Source: Batkoa obscura
Taxonomy: Eukaryota > Entomophthoromycota > Entomophthoromycetes > Entomophthorales > Batkoaceae
DNA: 64,000 nucleotides
Direction of reading: 5' to 3'
Assembly (NCBI GenBank): GCA_030770535.1
Contig: JASVEC010000005.1
Location: 558,001 to 622,000 of the forward strand
In this document: positions 63,286 through 64,000 of the stretch, one piece after another
Position numbering within the stretch: position 1 is the first letter of the stretch
How the letters are laid out: every line of letters begins with the position of its first letter
Notes under the pieces: model-generated
The model's database searches: none
The model's input: the letters and a program-made list of their open reading frames with translations, nothing else
Told to the model about the DNA's origin: nothing
Translations under genes and position numbers: made by a program

Positions 63286-64000
63286 ATAGATGATTTAAAT
63301 GTTGCTTTTTAGCTAAATCTATTAGGTAGATGTAAACAAGTGTCTAGACAAAGATTTTTTACAAGTTTTGAAAATAATAATCATTTTTTTGCTATAAGGG
63401 TTACAATTAAAAAAACAGTTAGTTAAATAGAAAACCAAAAATTAACATTTATGTGTAAGTACTTTAAACAATCATTAACTTAAAACACTATATTAGGTAT
63501 TATCGAGAAACGGCTATTAGTGTTTTATATTATATTAGGGGTCAATATTATAGTTTGAATTACGATTGATATCACGTTAGGTCTAAGATAATAATTTTTC
63601 TGTTATAATGATTTCTTAATAACTTTTTCATGAGATAAAAATCAATTATTCATTAGAATTTGCAATAAACTTTTATAAACTTTGCTTATATTTATCTAAA
63701 TGCTTTACTGCTTTTACAAGTTTTAAGAACTATTTATTCATATATTTAAAATTTAACTTTAATAAATTTTATATGCTTTAAATATAAAAGAAAACAATTA
63801 TATTTATTACAGAAAAACAATATAATATTAAACAATTACAGTAGAACCTATATAATAGTTTAACTTATAAAACTTAAAGTAATTTTACTAATTTAATAGG
63901 CCAATCAGATTTATTCAAACAAGATCAACTCAATTGAATGTTCATTTTTATTCTTAAATTTAGCTAGAAATGAAAAACAAGTCAAGCCTCAGAAGAATAA
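63286..64000. other. Right end of window
   Basis: About 700 bp, AT-rich, nothing recognised. Confidence 0.4.

Noticed and set aside
1-64000. CRISPR arrays, operons, bacterial-type promoters or phage genes
   Set aside because: No spaced direct-repeat arrays or prokaryotic gene organisation. The gene families, spacing and tRNAs are eukaryotic.

Overview
The window is very AT-rich nuclear DNA of a fungus. Genes are sparse (about one per 4-5 kb), they appear intronless, and long stretches between them are packed with short non-coding repeats. Fungal origin follows from seven WOPR (Gti1/Pac2) proteins, a family restricted to fungi, and from an NCS-1/frequenin-type calcium sensor. The expanded WOPR, rhodopsin-like GPCR and membrane-anchored UDP-glycosyltransferase (UGT) families, with the low G+C, suggest an early-diverging zoosporic or zygomycete lineage. 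Conidiobolus sensu lato (Entomophthorales) is my best guess; it is an inference from memory, not a database result.  Layout: 0.2-37.6 kb holds the seven WOPR genes (208-927 -, 9250-9939 +, 16935-17729 -, 22654-23460 -, 27157-27759 -, 32594-33247 -, 36894-37547 +), two paralogous genes of unknown function (3221-3754 -, 5288-5764 -), the calcium sensor (13950-14522 -) and two tRNA genes (Leu-TAA, Thr-AGT). From 39.0 to 42.7 kb lie a dead GPCR gene split by a transposon and an intact GPCR; a third GPCR fragment lies at 7.95 kb. From 45.9 to 63.3 kb is a UGT cluster: three close paralogs (45868 +, 49940 -, 58125 +), one divergent member (53931 -) and a decayed copy at the right end, with tRNA-Arg-TCT and a second tRNA-Thr-AGT between them.  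Two inverted paralog pairs carry internal tracts that look identical at nucleotide level inside otherwise diverged genes: 265 bp in the WOPR pair 32594/36894 and 774 bp in the UGT pair 45868/49940. Both are signatures of recent gene conversion.  The dominant repeat is a roughly 100-bp MITE (called family A here) with ends TGGGGATG...CATCCCCA. About 31 full, partial or rearranged copies are present. One copy sits inside an LTR-like repeat whose sister copy at 44.3 kb keeps the unoccupied site, which shows a TA target duplication. Three other families of small inverted-repeat elements (B, C and a perfect foldback at 25 kb), four solo-LTR-like repeats in extremely AT-rich islands and a degenerate tandem array at 18.3-18.9 kb account for much of the rest.  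The surviving genes do not form one pathway. They are three lineage-expanded families (transcriptional regulators, surface receptors, ER-type glycosyltransferases) duplicating, converting and decaying in a repeat-rich region.
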